Program-made: the position numbers and the translations under genes
From: Devosia oryziradicis
GTDB taxonomy: Bacteria > Pseudomonadota > Alphaproteobacteria > Rhizobiales > Devosiaceae
Length of the DNA stretch: 64,000 nucleotides
Reading direction: 5' to 3'
Assembly: GCF_016698645.1 (NCBI RefSeq)
Contig: NZ_CP068047.1
Span: 2,763,001-2,827,000, forward strand
Shown here: one piece after another, positions 18,468-27,014 of the stretch
Layout of the letters: each line of letters begins with the position of its first letter
Numbering within the stretch: position 1 is the first letter of the stretch
Notes under the pieces: model-generated
What the model was told of the DNA's origin: nothing
The model's input: the letters and a program-made list of their open reading frames with translations, nothing else
The model's database searches: none

Positions 18468-19040
18468 TCAGTTCTCCGCCGCAGCGAAATCGAAATAGGC
18501 CGGCAGTTCACGAAGCGAGGGCTGCTGACGGTCCTTGGGCGAAAGAGTCTCCGGGTCCGCCAGCTCGGGCCAGGCGACGCCGATATCAGGGTCGTTCCAG
18601 GCCACTCCCTTGTCGCTGGAACGATCGTAGTAGCTGGTCACCTTGTAAGAGACGATCGTGTCAGGCGCCAGAGTACAAAAGCCATGGAGAAAACCGACGG
18701 GAACCCACAGCTGGTTGCCTTCATCGGCTGTCAGCGTGGCTGCCACCCATTTGCCGAAGGTCGGTGAGCCGCGGCGGATATCCACCGCCACGTCGAAGAT
18801 CGCTCCCGCCACACATCGTACCAGCTTGCCTTGAGCTGCCGGCTGGCTCTGGAAGTGCAGCCCCCGAACCACGCCAACCGCGCGGCTGAGCGACTGGTTT
18901 TCCTGCACGAAAGTCATGTCGGCTACATTGGCGCGGAACCAATCGTCCCTGAAGGTCTCGGAGAAGTATCCTCGATCATCGCCATGACGGGCGGGCGTGA
19001 TTTCGACAACGTCCGCGACGTCAAGTTGCTTCAGTTTCAT
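18468..19040 (-). CDS. rfbC: dTDP-4-dehydrorhamnose 3,5-epimerase RmlC
   Basis: The 190-residue cupin contains [29 protein letters not shown] and [11 protein letters not shown], all hallmarks of RmlC including the catalytic His region. With the ATG at 19040 the DDRG motif falls at the same position as in E. coli RmlC. An ATG five codons upstream (19055) is the alternative; neither has a strong ribosome binding site. It is the first of the four rhamnose genes in transcription order, 90 bp after the initiating transferase. Confidence 0.95.
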   Translation of the reverse strand: MKLKQLDVADVVEITPARHGDDRGYFSETFRDDWFRANVADMTFVQENQSLSRAVGVVRGLHFQSQPAAQGKLVRCVAGAIFDVAVDIRRGSPTFGKWVAATLTADEGNQLWVPVGFLHGFCTLAPDTIVSYKVTSYYDRSSDKGVAWNDPDIGVAWPELADPETLSPKDRQQPSLRELPAYFDFAAAEN

Positions 19041-19130
19041 TACGGCGTCCAACATCAGCGAGAGGCAAAGCTTGTCTCACGCAACTATTGCCAATCGATG
19101 ACTATGCCGCCCTCGTGCCGGGCCGGGCGG

Positions 19131-19922
19131 TCAGTGGCCCGAGCCACCGACGAATTCGTGCCGGATGGTCTGACCAATGATGTAGAGGTCCAGCCAGAAC
19201 GAGAAATTCTGAATGTAAGCGAGATCGTGGTCGATGCGCGCCCGGGCCCGGTCCGCACGTTCAGTCGGACCGCGCAGGCCATTGACCTGGGCCCAGCCGG
19301 TCAGGCCCGGCAGCATTTCGAGCCGCTGGTCGTAATAGGGGACGAGTTCCTTGTAGCCCATGCCGCCGGCAAGCATGCCGGACACATGCGGGCGCGGGCC
19401 AACCAGGGACATGTCGCCCATCAGCACATTGAGCAGCTGGGGCAATTCGTCGATGCTCGTGCGGCGGATCAACCGGCCGATCGCAGTCACGCGGGGATCG
19501 TCCTTGACCGTCTGGGCAACACCCGACAGATCGCACTCCTCGACCTTCATCGAGCGGAACTTGTAGGCCATGAACGGCTTGCCCCAGCGCCCTTCCCGCT
19601 CCTGGCGGAACAGCACCGGGCCCTTGCTTGTGGTCTTGATCAGCACGGCAAGAATGATGAAGAACGGAAGCAGCGCCAGGAGAGCCCCGGCAGAGGCCAG
19701 GATATCGAAAGCGCGCTTGGCAATCAGGTGGCGCGTGCGGCGCGCCGATGGGACGAACAGCGGCTCGCCGCGGCGCGGCAGGCGCATGCCAAGGCCATTC
19801 TGCCAGCTGACACGTTCGGCGCGCGAGCGGATGCGAGACTCGAGGTCGCCACCGAGCGCGCCAGCCAAGTCGATATCTGCCGCTGCAAAACGTACGTCCT
19901 TAAGCGTGTTGAGATCGTTCAT
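19131..19922 (-). CDS. Undecaprenyl-phosphate sugar transferase (ExoY/WcaJ-like initiating transferase)
   Basis: The 263-residue protein carries a cytoplasmic N-terminal stretch, one hydrophobic hairpin (ILASAGALLALLPFFIILAVLI) and the bacterial sugar transferase domain with FRQEREGRWGKPF, YKFRSM, the signature SIDELPQLLNVLMGDMSLVG followed by PRP, and LPGLTGWAQVNG. It attaches the first sugar phosphate to undecaprenyl phosphate and starts repeat-unit synthesis. The ATG at 19922 is preferred to GTG at 19940 because an AGGCGAG ribosome binding site precedes it. It appears to be the first gene of the leftward polysaccharide array. Confidence 0.92.
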   Translation of the reverse strand: MNDLNTLKDVRFAAADIDLAGALGGDLESRIRSRAERVSWQNGLGMRLPRRGEPLFVPSARRTRHLIAKRAFDILASAGALLALLPFFIILAVLIKTTSKGPVLFRQEREGRWGKPFMAYKFRSMKVEECDLSGVAQTVKDDPRVTAIGRLIRRTSIDELPQLLNVLMGDMSLVGPRPHVSGMLAGGMGYKELVPYYDQRLEMLPGLTGWAQVNGLRGPTERADRARARIDHDLAYIQNFSFWLDLYIIGQTIRHEFVGGSGH

Positions 19923-20370
19923 TGGAAACTCGCCTGACACTGACCCCGAAGGGCCTCACTTGCCGCAGAAACAAGGTTATCAAATAATAAACTAATTCCA
20001 ACACCCAAAAACTTGGGACCTAGCATTGCAGTTAATGCAGAGCCGGCCGACCCGGCGCTTTTGCTATGCCGAGGGGGCGGAAATACGGCCTCCGTGGGGC
20101 TTTTTGACCGTCCGCGAGCATTTTCAGGTCGCACGGCGTGCAGTAGCGCGGCGATTTTGCATGGCTTGCCTGCGTCGTGCGCAACCTTCAAGTGCCGTTA
20201 ATTCGCCATTTTTTTCAAAGGCTTGTCGTTGTCGAGCGGCGTTAGGTCAGTCCACAAAATCGACAATCAGGCCAAAGCCGCAAAGGCAGACCCTACGCGG
20301 GCAATTACTTGCCTAGGCCAGTCATTCAATATCGGAAGCTAGTATTTTTATGGGAGCAGCAAAGACAAAA
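19923..20370. other. Intergenic region upstream of the polysaccharide array
   Basis: About 450 bases without a credible gene separate the initiating transferase from the small secreted protein gene. The stretch 19975-20035 is AT-rich compared with its surroundings and is the likeliest place for a leftward promoter of the polysaccharide array. No -35/-10 pair with good spacing stands out, and no operator or riboswitch-like fold was recognised by eye. Confidence 0.45.
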
Positions 20371-20394
20371 GCCCGACCTCCGAAGAGGTCGGGC
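20371..20394 (-). terminator. Intrinsic terminator of the small secreted protein gene
   Basis: A perfect 10-bp stem (GCCCGACCTC / GAGGTCGGGC) with a CGAA tetraloop lies 27 bp past the stop at 20421. On the minus strand it is followed by TTTTGTCTTTGC, a good U-rich tail. Confidence 0.88.
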
Positions 20395-20420
20395 AAAATG
20401 TCAGAACCCAACAGGGCCTA

Positions 20421-20795
20421 TTAGCCAGGAATGGTCGGGCTGGCAGCCGGGGCCAGGGCGCCGGATTCAGGCAGCAGCAGCTCGAACAGGGCGTCGACGT
20501 CGGCCTGGAATTCCTCGTCGGGCTCGTTGGCCGTAAACACCTCGGCGCGCAGTTCCTGGAAGGACTTGTTCGCGACGGAAATGTCGACATTGGCCACCAG
20601 CGCGGCGGCATAGGCATTGATGGCGGCTTCGCAGGCGGCGAGATCGGCCGCCGTATCTTCGGACGGGAGGCTGCAAGCCACTGCAACGGCGTTGTACAAC
20701 CCCTCATAACCCGGGACCGGAGCAGCAGAGGTGACGGACGTCGCCCCCAGGCCGAGCACGCCAGTCATCGCCAAAGTCGTGATCAGCTTACGCAT
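20421..20795 (-). CDS. Small secreted protein of unknown function
   Basis: The 124-residue protein starts MRKLITTLAMTGVLGLGATS with a clear signal peptide ending near SAAPVPG. The mature part is acidic, helical in appearance and rich in Ala/Glu (YAAALVANVDIS, EEFQADVDALFELLLPES), with two cysteines. I recognise no family. GAGGAA six to nine bases before the ATG is a good ribosome binding site. It has its own terminator and probably its own promoter, so it is a single-gene unit next to the polysaccharide locus. Confidence 0.72.
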   Translation of the reverse strand: MRKLITTLAMTGVLGLGATSVTSAAPVPGYEGLYNAVAVACSLPSEDTAADLAACEAAINAYAAALVANVDISVANKSFQELRAEVFTANEPDEEFQADVDALFELLLPESGALAPAASPTIPG

Positions 20796-20828
20796 CTAAA
20801 ATTCCTCACAAATTACGCCGCGGCTCGT

Positions 20829-20857
20829 TTCGTAGATGTATTGAGCCGAACGGTCAA
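20829..20857 (-). promoter_or_regulatory. Possible promoter of the small secreted protein gene
   Basis: Read leftward, TTGACC (20852-20857) and TACGAA (20829-20834) are separated by 17 bp, a sigma70-like arrangement 34 bp upstream of the ATG at 20795. The -10 element is a weak match. Confidence 0.35.
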
Positions 20858-21034
20858 TGTTTTGTTTAGATGTCGTTTACCAGCCGGACAAGCGCCAAGC
20901 GTTGAATTGGTAAATTTCCAGAGGTCCGCGATGGCTAAGCATATGCAAAATAAGATGAATTTGACTCGAATTGGCTCGCTGTTCGTTTGTTCCATGCGTT
21001 GCAAGCATGGCAAGAGTGCATTGATGCATAGCCA

Positions 21035-21067
21035 AAGGGGCTCCGCGACACTTGCGCGGAGCCCCTT
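21035..21067 (-). terminator. Terminator-like hairpin after the LapG-family gene
   Basis: A perfect 13-bp stem (AAGGGGCTCCGCG / CGCGGAGCCCCTT) with a 7-base loop lies about 20 bp past the stop at 21088. The U-tract is short, so efficiency is uncertain. Confidence 0.75.
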
Positions 21068-21087
21068 CGATACTTGTTGCGCCCTGC

Positions 21088-21654
21088 TTAGCCGGCAACC
21101 CAACGGGTCGGGTTCGGCGAGGACATCGAGCGAATATTGTATCCCGAAGCGCGGAGCGTCTTCACGCTGTTGGTCAGGTTGTCCAGGACGTAATCGCCCT
21201 CGCTGGTGCGGACAACCAGCACAGCGTGCGGTTCGCCGCGGCGCGTATGGGTGTAGGCAATGCGCAAGGCACCTGACGAGACACCCTGGCGGATGAGGGC
21301 GCTGCGCTTGGACAGCACATAATCCTCGCAATCGCCGCTGGTCGGGTTGAGCTCCCACACGTCAGCCGTATCGCGCTCCGGGCGGATCGAGCGATTGACG
21401 TGGCTGTTGACCTGCTTGAGCACGGCCATCAGGTTGGGCGACATGGTGACCTGCCCGCGACCACTGCTGGCGCATTCACTCTTGTTCTGCGCGCAGAAGA
21501 ACTGCAGCGACAGCGGTGTGATTGCGGCATACTGGGTCACCAGGCCATGGCTGGAGACCGCTGCCGGGTTGGTGTAGGCGGCAGCGCCGCCGGCTGAGAA
21601 CAAAGTGGCGGCCATTGTCAGGCCAGTCACGACTGCTGCAAACTTGGTATTCAT
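21088..21654 (-). CDS. Transglutaminase-like cysteine peptidase (BTLCP / LapG family, DUF920)
   Basis: The 188-residue protein has a signal peptide (MNTKFAAVVTGLTMAATLFS, cleavage near AAAY) and a compact peptidase domain. The candidate triad is Cys109 in SGDCEDY, His143 in GEPHAVLVV and Asp158 in DYVLDNL. This is the BTLCP family whose best known member, LapG, cleaves surface adhesins in the periplasm under cyclic-di-GMP control. No LapD-like receptor or large adhesin is visible in the window. The protein has its own terminator. Its location beside the exopolysaccharide locus may point to surface remodelling, which is inference. Confidence 0.87.
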   Translation of the reverse strand: MNTKFAAVVTGLTMAATLFSAGGAAAYTNPAAVSSHGLVTQYAAITPLSLQFFCAQNKSECASSGRGQVTMSPNLMAVLKQVNSHVNRSIRPERDTADVWELNPTSGDCEDYVLSKRSALIRQGVSSGALRIAYTHTRRGEPHAVLVVRTSEGDYVLDNLTNSVKTLRASGYNIRSMSSPNPTRWVAG

Positions 21655-21707
21655 TTAAGCCATCCCCGATGAGTTGATGGCACCAAAATGCACGCAGCCG
21701 ATTGCTG

Positions 21708-21725
21708 CCGAATTCGAAAATTCGG
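21708..21725. promoter_or_regulatory. Short inverted repeat upstream of the LapG-family gene
   Basis: CCGAATT and AATTCGG flank a CGAA loop, 54 bp before the ATG of the leftward peptidase gene, in an AT-rich stretch. It could be an operator or a 5'-leader hairpin; there is no direct evidence for either. Confidence 0.3.
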
Positions 21726-21926
21726 TACAATTTTATTCAATTGCCAGAATTCCGGTCCCGGCTGTGCCCCGCTCAATAGGGGTCGTCGCCGGCTGGACCG
21801 TTGAAACGGGCGAGCCAATTCGGCTCAAATTCCACGCTAATTGTACCGATCGCCGCCCTTGCGGACATGCGCTGGCTCCTTCGGGTTCCCCGTGCTAGGC
21901 AAGCGCGATCGAGTTTGGAGACGACC

Positions 21927-22703
21927 TTGGGCAGTTCAGCCAATTCCCGCATTGCCTTCGTCACCAATGGTACGGTCGAAGCCGACGCCGCCGCTCGCCG
22001 CCTGTCGTCGCGTTACGGATTCCACCCGCTCGAAAGCTGCGACGTGGTCGTCGCCCTGGGCGGCGACGGGCTGATGCTGCAGACGCTGCACCGGGTCATG
22101 CCGCTCGACACACCGGTCTACGGTATGAATTTCGGGTCGGTCGGATTCATGATGAATGCCTTCTCCGAGGACGACCTGGAGCGCCGCCTGCAATCGGTGC
22201 AGCGCACGCGCATCTATCCCCTTTCGATGGAAGTGCTGGACACATCCGGCAAGGCCGAAACGGCGTTGGCGCTCAACGAAGTTTCGTTGTTCCGATCGAC
22301 CTACCAGGCCGCCAAGATCCAGATCATCGTGGATGGCGAGACGCGACTGGAGGAGTTGATCTGCGACGGCGCCCTGCTGTCGACGCCAGCCGGGTCGACT
22401 GCCTACAATCTATCGGCACACGGCCCGATCCTTCCGATCGAAGCGCCGTTGCTGGCACTGACACCCATCTCCCCCTTCCGCCCCCGCCGCTGGCGTGGGG
22501 CCATTCTCTCCAACCGCGCGGTGGTGAAATTCATCACCCGCGAGGCTGCCAAGCGCCCGGTCAGCGCCGTGGCCGACAATGTCGAATTCCAGAATGTGCT
22601 CGAGGTGACGGTGCGCGAAGATCGCAGCCGGGGCGTCACGCTGTTGTTTGATCCGGGCACGAGCCTCGAAGAGCGGGTTTTGAGCGAGCAGTTTCGCTAC
22701 TAG
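21927..22703 (+). CDS. nadK: NAD kinase
   Basis: The 258-residue protein makes NADP from NAD and ATP. The family motif GGDG is at residues 45-48 ([16 protein letters not shown]), followed by [21 protein letters not shown] and the signature [17 protein letters not shown]. The start is taken as TTG at 21927 because GGAG lies six bases upstream and homologues begin just before RIAFVTNG. Upstream extension in the same frame is unlike the family. The gene stands alone, divergent from the LapG-family gene. Confidence 0.95.
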   Translation: MGSSANSRIAFVTNGTVEADAAARRLSSRYGFHPLESCDVVVALGGDGLMLQTLHRVMPLDTPVYGMNFGSVGFMMNAFSEDDLERRLQSVQRTRIYPLSMEVLDTSGKAETALALNEVSLFRSTYQAAKIQIIVDGETRLEELICDGALLSTPAGSTAYNLSAHGPILPIEAPLLALTPISPFRPRRWRGAILSNRAVVKFITREAAKRPVSAVADNVEFQNVLEVTVREDRSRGVTLLFDPGTSLEERVLSEQFRY

Positions 22704-22791
22704 GCACGACGTGGCCCAGCGGCTGCCGTGATTATTATGCCAGGATCCGGGCGAGGTCGCGCTCTGGCGAGGACAGCCTAGCGGTCGGCGC

Positions 22792-24438
22792 TCAGACGTC
22801 GAGGGTGCCGCGATAGGCGACGAGCCTTCCGATGAGTGGCAGGCCGATGTCGACCTCGAACACGTGGCGACCGTTGGCTACAGTTTCCCGGGCCACGACG
22901 GATGGAAGAAGGAAACGCGGCAGGGGTATCCCGACGAGCCAACCCTCGACAGGGCGCATGTCGAGGCCATCAGCTGTCCCGACGAGCCGCATGGCGATCG
23001 AGACCGGGCCGAACCGTTCCACCAGCAAGTCGCCTTGCGCACGCATGACCGAGCGCATCCGGTGAGCACCAAAGCGCCGCGTCCAGTGTTCCAAGCCGTC
23101 GCGGCTTTCGATGACGACCTCCAGCGGCAGATCACCGGTTGTCGCCGGCAACCCGAAAATCCTGGCGAGCACACGCGCTGGCAGCGTGGTCGCCGGCTCG
23201 ACCGTTGCACTGCCCTTACCAATAACAGCCGGCCAGCCGCGATGTAGCCGCTGCGTCACCTCAGGCATGTCTCCGAAAGTGTCGCCCAATAGCCCAGCAA
23301 AGAGTGCGGGGCCAGCGCTTGCCACGTCCTGCCGGGTCTGGATGCTCAGGCTGGCATACCAGGGCAGGATCGCTTCGAGCGCGACGCGCCCGGCCGCGCT
23401 GCCGGCGCCGCTGGCAACTTGCTTGGACAGCACGAGGTGTTCGATCAGCGCCGCGGCGGGTCCGATGGGCACATAGGGCCCATGTCCATCGCTGGCCTTC
23501 AGTTGCCAGGTGGCGCAAGCCGGTTTACCGGACCGGTCCAGACCGACCACTTCCACCAGCATGCCGCCCTGCTGGCTGCCAAATCGGTCGAGCGCATTGG
23601 CAATCAGGTTGCCCAGGGCCAAGAACGCACGCGCGGATTTTACCAGGCCCAGCCGCACGGCGAGTCCGGCCAGGCCGATCAACGCGTTGAGCACCGGCAG
23701 TTCCATGCCGGCGTCAAATCCTGCCCTGACCCGCGGCGAGAAACGGGCCGGGATTATGTCCAGATCAGGGACTTCGGCGAGCATTGCCCGGCGCGGCGAC
23801 ACACCGTCGATCGCAATCGTCCGCGCGCCGCTCCATCCTGCCCGTGCCTGCCACTCCCCCTCGCAAAACAGCCTGACGGGCTGGCCAACCCAGCTCAGGA
23901 TGCCGGATATCACCGACTTGCCTTTCGGTGTCTGGTTGCCGGGGACGATGACGCAGTCGATCGTATCGATGCTCATCCAATCGCCAACCAGGTGGTCGAG
24001 GACCGCATTGCTGAGGCAGGGCGACGAACTGGCTCCGGCGATTACGGAAACGCCGGCCTTGCGGGATGCCGCATCGAAGCGCCCGATGCCGGCCACGAAG
24101 GACCGCGAGTCAGCCAGGTCGACGTAGTGACAGGGCGCTCCGATCGCGGCCTCGATGAGATTTGCCCCCATCAGTTGGAACGGGCCTGAGCAATCGACGA
24201 CCACCTGGCAATCCAGTGCCCGGAGCTCCTGAGCCGTCACACCGTCGCGATCGAGCATAGCCGTATGGTAGTCACCATCGGGGTCGATGCTGCGCAGTTC
24301 AGACTGTAGAGAGGCAGCCTTGTGTGGCGCGCGGCCTGCAAGCGTCACCCGAAAGGCTTTTCGGCCGGCGAGCAGGCGTGCCAGGCGCGAGCCAAAGACG
24401 CCGGAGGCGCCGACGATGAGAACGTGGGGTCGGCTCAT
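22792..24438 (-). CDS. Saccharopine dehydrogenase-like NADP-binding protein with DUF4166 domain
   Basis: The 548-residue protein starts with a Rossmann fold (MSRPHVLIVGASGVFGSRLARLL, GxxGxxG) of the saccharopine dehydrogenase NADP-binding type, including CSGPFQLMGANLIEAAI and CHYVDLADSR. From about residue 370 to the end it has a DUF4166-like domain (LHRGWPAVIGKGSATVEP, WTRRFGAHRMRSVM, GWLVGIPLPRFLLPS). Such fusions occur in several Hyphomicrobiales; the substrate is unknown. It converges with nadK and is followed upstream by the broken DCC gene. Confidence 0.82.
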   Translation of the reverse strand: MSRPHVLIVGASGVFGSRLARLLAGRKAFRVTLAGRAPHKAASLQSELRSIDPDGDYHTAMLDRDGVTAQELRALDCQVVVDCSGPFQLMGANLIEAAIGAPCHYVDLADSRSFVAGIGRFDAASRKAGVSVIAGASSSPCLSNAVLDHLVGDWMSIDTIDCVIVPGNQTPKGKSVISGILSWVGQPVRLFCEGEWQARAGWSGARTIAIDGVSPRRAMLAEVPDLDIIPARFSPRVRAGFDAGMELPVLNALIGLAGLAVRLGLVKSARAFLALGNLIANALDRFGSQQGGMLVEVVGLDRSGKPACATWQLKASDGHGPYVPIGPAAALIEHLVLSKQVASGAGSAAGRVALEAILPWYASLSIQTRQDVASAGPALFAGLLGDTFGDMPEVTQRLHRGWPAVIGKGSATVEPATTLPARVLARIFGLPATTGDLPLEVVIESRDGLEHWTRRFGAHRMRSVMRAQGDLLVERFGPVSIAMRLVGTADGLDMRPVEGWLVGIPLPRFLLPSVVARETVANGRHVFEVDIGLPLIGRLVAYRGTLDV

Positions 24439-24548
24439 GCAGGCGATCTCCCAAACGATGCGGATGGCGCGGCGGCCGGCCAGCCCCCAATCGACAGGTT
24501 AGCCGCCTCGGTCGTTCAGGCTGAAGTGGGCAAAGTGACGCGAAGGCC

Positions 24549-24970
24549 TCACAACACCCGCGCAGCCTGTTCCGGGGTTGGCAACCAGCAGGTCTCGCGC
24601 TTGCCGAAGATCCGGTAGCGGTTTCGGGCGATCAGCCGATAGGCGGGGTCGCGCAAGCCCCGCGGAATGATCCTCAGCGCCGACAGTGCCCGCCAAGGCC
24701 AACCAGGCCTTCGTATATGGAAAGAACGGCATCGCTGTCGCGCAGCGCGTGGTCCCCGGTTACTACCACTATGGTGTCGGGGGCGATCGGGTCGATGCCG
24801 AATTTTCGGTAGATCGCGCTGCCCACCTCACCCTGCATGGATGCCAGCAAGAAGTGATCACGCCGGTCATGCTTGAGGACGAATTGTGCATTGGCCGAGC
24901 AGAGGACGCACATCGCATCGAAGACGATGATCGGCTTGGCTCTATCGCTGGGATCGGGCATCGGGGCCAT
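24549..24970 (-). pseudogene. DCC-family thiol-disulfide oxidoreductase-like protein (DUF393), frameshifted
   Basis: The first frame reads from the ATG at 24970 through DAMCVLCSANAQF (CxxC at residues 21 and 24, the redox motif of DUF393) to AVLSIYEGL, then runs into a stop at 24674. In another frame the family's C-terminal half continues as WPWRALSALRIIPRGLRDPA, then YRLIARNRYRIFGKRETC, to a stop at 24549. Restoring one G (an extra C on the + strand near 24703) reconnects both halves into a normal 140-residue protein. The combined length, 422 bases, is one short of 141 codons. This is a recent inactivating deletion or a sequencing error. The gene starts 19 bp after tRNA-Ser. Confidence 0.85.
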
Positions 24971-24988
24971 GCAGCAGCGGGTCAGAAA

Positions 24989-25081
24989 TGGCGGAGAGGA
25001 AGGGATTCGAACCCTCGAGACAGTTCATCACCATCTGCGCCCTTAGCAGGGGCGTGCCTTCGACCACTCGGCCACCTCTCC
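24989..25081 (-). tRNA. tRNA-Ser (anticodon GCU)
   Basis: Read leftward, the acceptor stem GGAGAGG pairs with CCTCTCC, with discriminator G and an encoded CCA. The anticodon loop CTGCTAA gives GCU, reading AGC/AGU serine codons. A long variable arm and the T-arm GGTTCGAATCC are present, as expected for a class II serine tRNA of about 93 nt. Confidence 0.96.
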
Positions 25082-25244
25082 GGCAGGGGGTGGATAGCGG
25101 GCGGGGGTTGGGATGGCAAGCGGTTTTTGGACGGGGCCACGGCGCGGCCTGATTGTTGCGATATTTGCTTTATGACAGCAGGATTTGACGGCTAGATCAT
25201 CGGACAGATCGAATCATGATCGGTCCCTCAAGCAGGTGAGACGC

Positions 25245-25766
25245 ATGGCCAACGGGCGCTGGAAGCTTGGTAAAGTCGCTGCATTGCTGCTGTTGGCCGC
25301 TCCGGCGACAGCGCAGGAGGCGGCGATTGATCCCAACCGCATCCCTGATCTCATCGAAGGGATCTGGCAGACGCAGGAATTGTCGGAAGTGACGATCGCG
25401 CTGTGTCCGGAAGGGTTCTGCGGCACACTGAGCAAGATCGTTGTGCCCCGCGAGGGCCTGACGGAAGAGGAATATGCCGCCGCGCAGGCCATGGCGGTGG
25501 AGAGCTTCACTGACGTTCGCAACCCTGACCCTGCCCTGCGGAGCCGGCCGATGCTGGGCTTGCAGATCCTGACGCTGCTGCCCAGTACCAAACCCAACAT
25601 CTATGACGGGCAGATCTACAACCCGCAGGATGGCAATATCTACTCGGGCTATGTGGAGATGATCGGGCCTGATCAGATGCGGCTCAACGGATGCGTGCTC
25701 TATAACCTGATCTGCCAGGGTCAGGACTGGGTCCGGGTCATTCCCGAACCCGTCCAGGGCCAATAG
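25245..25766 (+). CDS. DUF2147 domain-containing exported protein
   Basis: The 173-residue protein has an N-terminal hydrophobic signal (AALLLLAAPATAQEA) and the DUF2147 pattern: IEGIWQT, CPEGFCGTLSKIV, RNPDPALRSRPMLGLQIL, GQIYNPQDGNIYSGYVEM and NGCVLYNLICQGQDWVRV. The role of the family is unknown; members are periplasmic. The ATG at 25245 is chosen because AGGTGAG precedes it and the signal peptide starts there. Its stop touches the stop of the convergent glutathione transferase gene with no base between. Confidence 0.88.
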   Translation: MANGRWKLGKVAALLLLAAPATAQEAAIDPNRIPDLIEGIWQTQELSEVTIALCPEGFCGTLSKIVVPREGLTEEEYAAAQAMAVESFTDVRNPDPALRSRPMLGLQILTLLPSTKPNIYDGQIYNPQDGNIYSGYVEMIGPDQMRLNGCVLYNLICQGQDWVRVIPEPVQGQ

Positions 25767-26465
25767 TCAGCGCTGGTTGAACAGCACCTTCTGGGCTTCC
25801 TTGTCTTCGTTGAGCGGCTTGGACTGCACGTCCTTGCCCCAGTTAAGACCGCGCTCGACGGCCGGACGGGCATTGAGACGCTCGATCCAGGCGCCGAAAT
25901 TGGGAAATTCCTGCTTGGATATGCCGTAGCGCTCCCAGGACTGTGCCCAACCGATCGCCGCGATATCGGCGATGGAATAATCGCCGGCAATGTAGTCACG
26001 ACCTTCGAGGCGGGTGTTCAGCACGCGGAACAGGCGATGGGTTTCGTCGCTGTAGCGCTTGATGGCGTAGGGGATCTTCTCGGGCGCATAGACGCTGAAG
26101 TGATTGTTCTGGCCCAGCATTGGGCCGAAGCCGCCGACCTGCCAGAACAGCCATTCGTCGACCGCCACCTGCTGCCGCGGGTCGGTAGGATAGAACTGGC
26201 CGAACTTGAGGCCGAGATATTTGAGGATGGCACCGGATTCGAAGATCGAGATGGGCTGTCCGCCAGGGCCCTCGGGATCGACGATGGCCGGGATCTTGTT
26301 GTTGGGCGAAATGGCCAGGAATTCGGGTTTGAACTGATCGCCCTTGCCGATATCGATGCGGTGATAGTTCCACGGCACGCCGAGCTCTTCGAGAATGATG
26401 TGGATCTTCTGCCCGTTGGGTGTGGGCAGCGAATAAGCATCGATCGGCTTGGTCTGGGTGGTCAT
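25767..26465 (-). CDS. Glutathione S-transferase family protein (YghU/Ure2-like)
   Basis: The 232-residue protein has an N-terminal thioredoxin-like domain (IDAYSLPTPNGQKIHIILEEL, PNNKIPAIVDPEGP, and FESGAILKYL for the glutathione-binding Glu-Ser pair) and a C-terminal helical domain with YIAGDYSIADIAAIGW. The sequence NGQKIHIILEELG is characteristic of the YghU/GstB-like group acting on disulfides or peroxides. The ATG at 26465 is preferred over GTG at 26495, which would add an unlikely Pro-rich leader. Confidence 0.92.
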   Translation of the reverse strand: MTTQTKPIDAYSLPTPNGQKIHIILEELGVPWNYHRIDIGKGDQFKPEFLAISPNNKIPAIVDPEGPGGQPISIFESGAILKYLGLKFGQFYPTDPRQQVAVDEWLFWQVGGFGPMLGQNNHFSVYAPEKIPYAIKRYSDETHRLFRVLNTRLEGRDYIAGDYSIADIAAIGWAQSWERYGISKQEFPNFGAWIERLNARPAVERGLNWGKDVQSKPLNEDKEAQKVLFNQR

Positions 26466-26573
26466 TTGCCGGTTCCGTGTGGGTGGGTGGGACACGACTT
26501 ATATCGGCGCTTTACGATGGAGGGCAAGGCAACTAATTGGTGCCCTGCCCTCCCTGGCCAAGCCGCGCCACAC

Positions 26574-27014
26574 TTATGCCCGCTGCAGGACCATCTGCGG
26601 ATTGCCGTTGCCGCGCAGGGCGGAGGAGAAGCCGTGGATGTCCACAGTCGAGACGACGCGGTGCCGGTAGGCAGCGAACATCAGGTTGGGCGTGACATTG
26701 ACCGGCGTATGGAACACGACGGTGACCGTATAGTGCGCCATATCGCTCAGAAGCTGAACGCCGATGAGCATGCCGGTAAAGGGCTGATCGAGGTAGAGGC
26801 CCTTGACGCGCTGGCCCACCTGGAAAGGCACGGCCACGCGTTCCGGCAGGGCGGCCCTAGCGGTGTTCCAATCACGGTAGCCATGGGCGCGTGCCACCTG
26901 TTCTAGGGCGGCGCCGTGGGACAGTGTCTCGCCGAGGGCAGCGCGTTGCTGTCGCAGCGCCTTGGCCTCGGATTTCAGGGTCTGGGCGGATGGGGTGTCG
27001 AGCGAAAACGACAT
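26574..27014 (-). CDS. Glyoxalase-related (Glyoxalase_8-type) protein
   Basis: The 146-residue protein begins MSFSLDTPSAQTLKSEAKAL and continues LSHGAALEQVARAHGYRDWNTARA, the recognisable N-terminal module annotated as a glyoxalase-related domain in many Alphaproteobacteria. The C-terminal half (VGQRVKGLYLDQPFTGMLIGVQ, VVFHTPVNVTPNLM) looks like a beta-barrel of unknown function. The ATG at 27014 matches the family start and has GAGAG upstream. A 14-bp palindrome lies just before the start. Confidence 0.72.
   Translation of the reverse strand: MSFSLDTPSAQTLKSEAKALRQQRAALGETLSHGAALEQVARAHGYRDWNTARAALPERVAVPFQVGQRVKGLYLDQPFTGMLIGVQLLSDMAHYTVTVVFHTPVNVTPNLMFAAYRHRVVSTVDIHGFSSALRGNGNPQMVLQRA

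Noticed and set aside
20813..21358. A 181-codon leftward open frame overlapping the LapG-family gene in another frame
   Set aside because: It crosses the terminator hairpin and has no family features.
24989..25081. tRNA-Ser as an integration site for an island
   Set aside because: No integrase or direct repeat of the tRNA 3' end was seen nearby.
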